In this document: positions 60,982-64,000 of the stretch, one piece after another
How the letters are laid out: every line of letters begins with the position of its first letter
Numbering within the stretch: position 1 is the stretch's first letter
NCBI GenBank assembly: GCA_003255025.1
Contig: QANY01005488.1
Coordinates: 744,001-808,000, forward strand
Reading direction: 5' to 3'
Length of the DNA: 64,000 nt
DNA from: Datisca glomerata
Taxonomy: Eukaryota > Streptophyta > Magnoliopsida > Cucurbitales > Datiscaceae
Translations under genes and position numbers: made by a program
Notes under the pieces: generated by a model
The model's input: the letters and a program-made list of their open reading frames with translations, nothing else
Database searches by the model: none
Told to the model about the DNA's origin: nothing

Positions 60982-61760
60982 GGAATGTGTCTCATTGTAA
61001 AGGAATTTCTTCCTCTATGGTATTCTGGAATAGAATATGAATAAGAAAATGAGAGATGAAAGAAAGTAGAGAAGAAAGAGTAATCGAGAATTTTGTATTG
61101 AGTTAAAATTGTCCATGCTCATTACATATGGAGGTATTTATAGGCCTTCTCCTCCTCGGCCTTTCACAACTATTTAATTGAATTTTAATATTTAGCCATC
61201 TGATCAAATCATGGAGAAATGAATAACTGACACTATCAAATTTGATTCTCTTTTGACTGCCATGTCATTTCCATTGACTTTATCTTCTTTCTCACGCATC
61301 CATGCCATCCTTTCACTTTTCTTTCTGCCCACTAGCATATGGAATAAACAACCTCGTACATCTACCCTTGTTTTATATCTCGGTTGCAAACTGTTGATGC
61401 AAAACATTGATATTTTAATCCGTCGTTCATTTGTGGTAAATGACGTCATGACTTTCATCATTGCATATGTCTTGCGCCGTTTCACATTTCTGCATGCCAT
61501 CATTAGGTTTCTTGGATGAAAGGAGACGTCTCCTCCTGTTCACCTTTCTGCATGCCATCACTAATGTCGTCATGCCACGTGTTTGTAACTGTTCCTTTTT
61601 ATCTTCATGCTCTATTTCCATTTTGAAGTTATTACTTTTACCTCTCAATTCCATTGTTTGGCATCCGCGGAGGTAATATTTAAAGATTTGTAGCATATTT
61701 TCTTCTCGTGCGTACTTTCTCTCCTGTACATTTTCACTTTCCTCTTCCTTCATCTTCAAG
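60982..61760 (-). mobile_element. LTR-like promoter region
   Basis: A minus-strand TATA box (GGCCTATAAATACC, 61146-61133) with a leader running left suggests an LTR reading leftwards. Upstream elements include a perfect TGACGTCA (61441-61448) and CACGTG (near 61575). The phrase TTTCTGCATGCCATCA is duplicated at 61488 and 61543. No coding partner is clear. Confidence 0.4.
61441..61448. promoter_or_regulatory. TGACGTCA palindrome (bZIP/TGA-factor site)
   Basis: Perfect CRE/as-1-like core about 300 bp upstream of the minus-strand TATA box; similar sites drive stress-induced transcription in some plant LTRs. Use is inferred. Confidence 0.4.
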
Positions 61761-61769
61761 CTTTCTTTA

Positions 61770-63640
61770 ATGACGTCTTCCTTCTCCCCCAATGTTCCTA
61801 GGATTAGAAATAGAGAGGAATTTTATCGTTTCATTTCTCGTTACCGCCGAGCTTTTCCCGATGGGGTTGACTGTTCATACTTTGACGACAACCTAGTCAG
61901 TCCATCTTCCTACCCCAGAATTTTAAATTTTAGAACCATGTACATAGCTTTACGCTTCCGTTTTCCTATTTCTCCTCTCTTTCAACATTTTTTCATTATC
62001 ATGATATTTCTCTTACTACTTCGAACACATATATGATTCTATTTTTTTGAATAACTGAATCGTCGTTTGTTCAGTTTAGAATTAGGCTTAAATCAATTTC
62101 ATCCTTTACACTCCATTAAAGAGAAAAATGGTCACCACTACGCTGCTCCACGCAGTGGTATTGCCAGCAGTCTGTTGATTCTAGATTTGCCCAAATGAGA
62201 TAAGTGGTGGAACACTGAGGCATTCCATGTTTCCAGTGACTAGAGAGGTGGAAGTCAATCCCACTTCCCTACTGAATGGAGGTCGTTTAGTGAGTGACTT
62301 TGCCCCTCTCATTTTATTTTACTTTTATTCTTGCACGTCTATTGATCTAATTGTTTCTTGATTTTTTCTTGCAGACAAACATAAAAATGCCTATCCATTT
62401 GAGACCCCAGACGACAGACCCTAGTGTTGGTACTCGAGGCTGGCCAAATCCCTTTCCTCATCCAGCCTATCCCAAGACATTTAACCCCTCCTGTTACCTT
62501 TCCAAGGCCTCAAGTCCAACTCATTATCATTTAGAGGCAGCTTTCTTGGCCCTCTTCTTTTAGCTCTTCTTCTTCTTCTACTTCTCCTTCTAATTGAAAG
62601 GCTTTCGAAATGAGGCCTATTGAGCCTTCTTTGAACCATTCTTCTTCGCGTAACGTGCGCCACAGATGGCCATTGATCCATCATCGGTGGTTTCTTCTTC
62701 TAGGGTTTCTCCCATTCGCCCTTCTCTTCAAACTTCTTCTCCTCTTCCTACTCTAGCTATTTGTCTTCCCATATGGCTTGATTTTGTTGGGTCGATAAGG
62801 TTTATCCCAACCTTTGGGTTGGGCTCTTCTGAGCCTGTTGATGCCCTTCCTTGGACCTTATTTCCTCTAGGCTTTGGCCCGAGGATTCCTTTTGAAGTTA
62901 ATCTGATGATGGACCGTGAGTCATCTCATCAGGTTATTAGTCACCTTCAATGCTCGGCCAACTCTTATTAGTTGGCTGAGGAGTTAATTGAGTCCCTCTA
63001 GAAAGGCATTAATCATTGCCTTCTTCAGGTAAAATTATACATATTTTTATTTTACGCATTTTCATTTTTGCATTATTTCTTACTTAGCAATGTTGCCCTT
63101 TTTCAGGATGTCGTTTATCATAACACTCTTACCGCCAGGCTTAACAGCATGGGTGGTGAGATGGTTAGGCATGAACAAGAAGTGTCTAACCTTAAACATC
63201 AGATGGCCGTTAGAGATGTGGAAATTGGTAAGCTAAAGAGTGAAGCTAAAGCCATGCGGCTTTTGATTGAGGAGCTACGGGATGAAGCTGACGGATGCGT
63301 TTTGAAAAGCATTCGTGAACTCACTGAGTGGTTTGAGGCGTCTACTGCTGAAGCTTTGCAGAAAAAGGAGTAGGAATATTATGAGTAGTACACTGCTCAA
63401 TGCAGGCAGTTGGAGAAGGACGCTCACACCATCGGTTATCTCAATGGTATTTCTCAAGACGCCTCTACAGTTTGAGTTGACTGAAGAAATTCCTCCTCCA
63501 ATTGATTAGAATGACGAAGGTGAAGTTGTTACCGCCCCTGATTCCATTGCCGTTGCTGTCACCAAGGAAGTCATTGCCGAGGTGATACGTAAGCCATATG
63601 ACATGTCAGCAAATCACATTAAGCTCGACTAGATTTTTTT
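61770..63640 (+). pseudogene. Degenerate 'putative gypsy-type transposon' protein gene
   Basis: Broken frames in family order. N-terminal FYRFISRYRRAFPDGVDCSYF then YIALRFRFPISPLFQHFF (61770-62000), recalling the plant Transposase_28/gypsy-type-transposon domain (usual form LRFPLHPFxxxFL). A WWNTEAFHVSSD-like phrase with PTEW (about 62195-62275). A Ser-rich stretch (62660-62760). Then a coiled-coil with heptads, NSMGGEMVRHEQEVSNLKHQ to LIEELRDEADGC (63140-63300), and an Asp/Glu-Val tail to about 63630. Possible introns or deletions separate the parts; stops at 62190, 62238, 63371 and elsewhere disable it. Such genes ride in large Ty3/gypsy elements; their role is unknown. Confidence 0.6.
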
Positions 63641-63787
63641 CTCTTTTCTTGTAATTTTTATTTTCTTTTGTACTCTTTTTATTAATCAATGAATGAAATA
63701 CTTTCTCCTTAAATTCTGAGTATGATTTTTTCCTTCTCTTTCACGACTTAAATGTTTACTTAAACAACTTTCTCTTAATATTGCCTA

Positions 63788-64000
63788 GTAGTCATTTTGA
63801 GTACTTAGGCAAAACTTCCCCAATTTTTACCTAAGGCTGCCATTAGACTAGCTTAAGCAAAAAAATTCCTAACTTTTTGCCTTAAATAACCGCTTAACAC
63901 ATTTAGATTTTTTTGCACTTTTGTGCCTTAAGCAACCGCTTGGCACACTTAAATTTTTTATGCTTTTGTATCATAAGTGGCCTCTCGACACACTTAGACT
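63788..64000. repeat. ~46-bp tandem repeat running off the right edge
   Basis: Units starting near 63834, 63880, 63926 and 63971, reading CCTTAARYAACCGCTTRRCACAYTTARATTTTTT and then a TGCxTTTTGT core, with a more decayed unit at 63788. The array lies about 150 bp after the transposon ORF's end. Confidence 0.8.

Noticed and set aside
61204..61792. Minus-strand frames of 99-121 codons
   Set aside because: They share no family pattern, overlap plus-strand frames and sit in an LTR-like promoter region.

Overview
This is a stretch of flowering-plant (eudicot) nuclear DNA: AT-rich, with spliced genes, and mostly built from old retrotransposons inserted into one another. The species cannot be named from the sequence. 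Only three host genes are supported, and all look intact where visible: (1) a TatD-family metal-dependent hydrolase on the minus strand at the left edge (1-2304, six exons, running off the window); (2) a plastid-type P-class pentatricopeptide-repeat (PPR) protein resembling Arabidopsis At1g02150 (32362-34596, two exons); (3) a U/P-type cyclin closely resembling Arabidopsis CYCU4-1 (38621-40224, two exons). Their roles differ (nuclease/hydrolase, organelle RNA binding, CDK partner) and nothing suggests they act together.

Left to right: TatD gene; short duplications; a truncated long LTR (3552-~5700); a FAR1/FRS-like pseudogene (6556-8560); a Mutator-like MITE rich in GATC motifs (8954-9755); an Athila-type Ty3/gypsy wreck (~11.1-18.05 kb), split by a 2.8-kb minus-strand LTR and cut off by a CACTA-type end at 18046; a copia tail with its LTR (19111-19735, minus); a complete but gag-only LTR element with an exact target-site duplication (20502-24872, minus) that carries a second copy of the GATC MITE; a field of short palindromic GAAGATGTCTTC-like repeats split by a 2.2-kb solo LTR (25320-27900); AT-rich spacer; the PPR and cyclin genes.

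From about 41.6 kb on, almost everything is transposon. A large degenerate gypsy-like element with 87-bp and 44-bp tandem repeats (41.65-51.2 kb) is interrupted by a solo LTR (42341-44231, duplication CTACC) and a copia element (46364-50797). A second copy of the 2.2-kb LTR family (51.46-56.76 kb) is split by a minus-strand Tork/Tnt1-like copia and an adjoining fragment resembling a caulimovirid (plant pararetrovirus) coat protein. Then come another copy of the gypsy-like LTR segment, a LINE-like insertion with a 16-bp duplication (59197-59924), a copia fragment containing a 325-bp-offset duplication, and a degenerate 'putative gypsy-type transposon' gene followed by a 46-bp tandem array at the right edge.

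I found no clear novel functional system. The interest lies in the nesting order, several insertions datable by exact target-site duplications, the gag-only element, the shared MITE family, the palindromic repeat field and the pararetroviral fragment. Homology calls come from reading translations and recalling families; no search was run.
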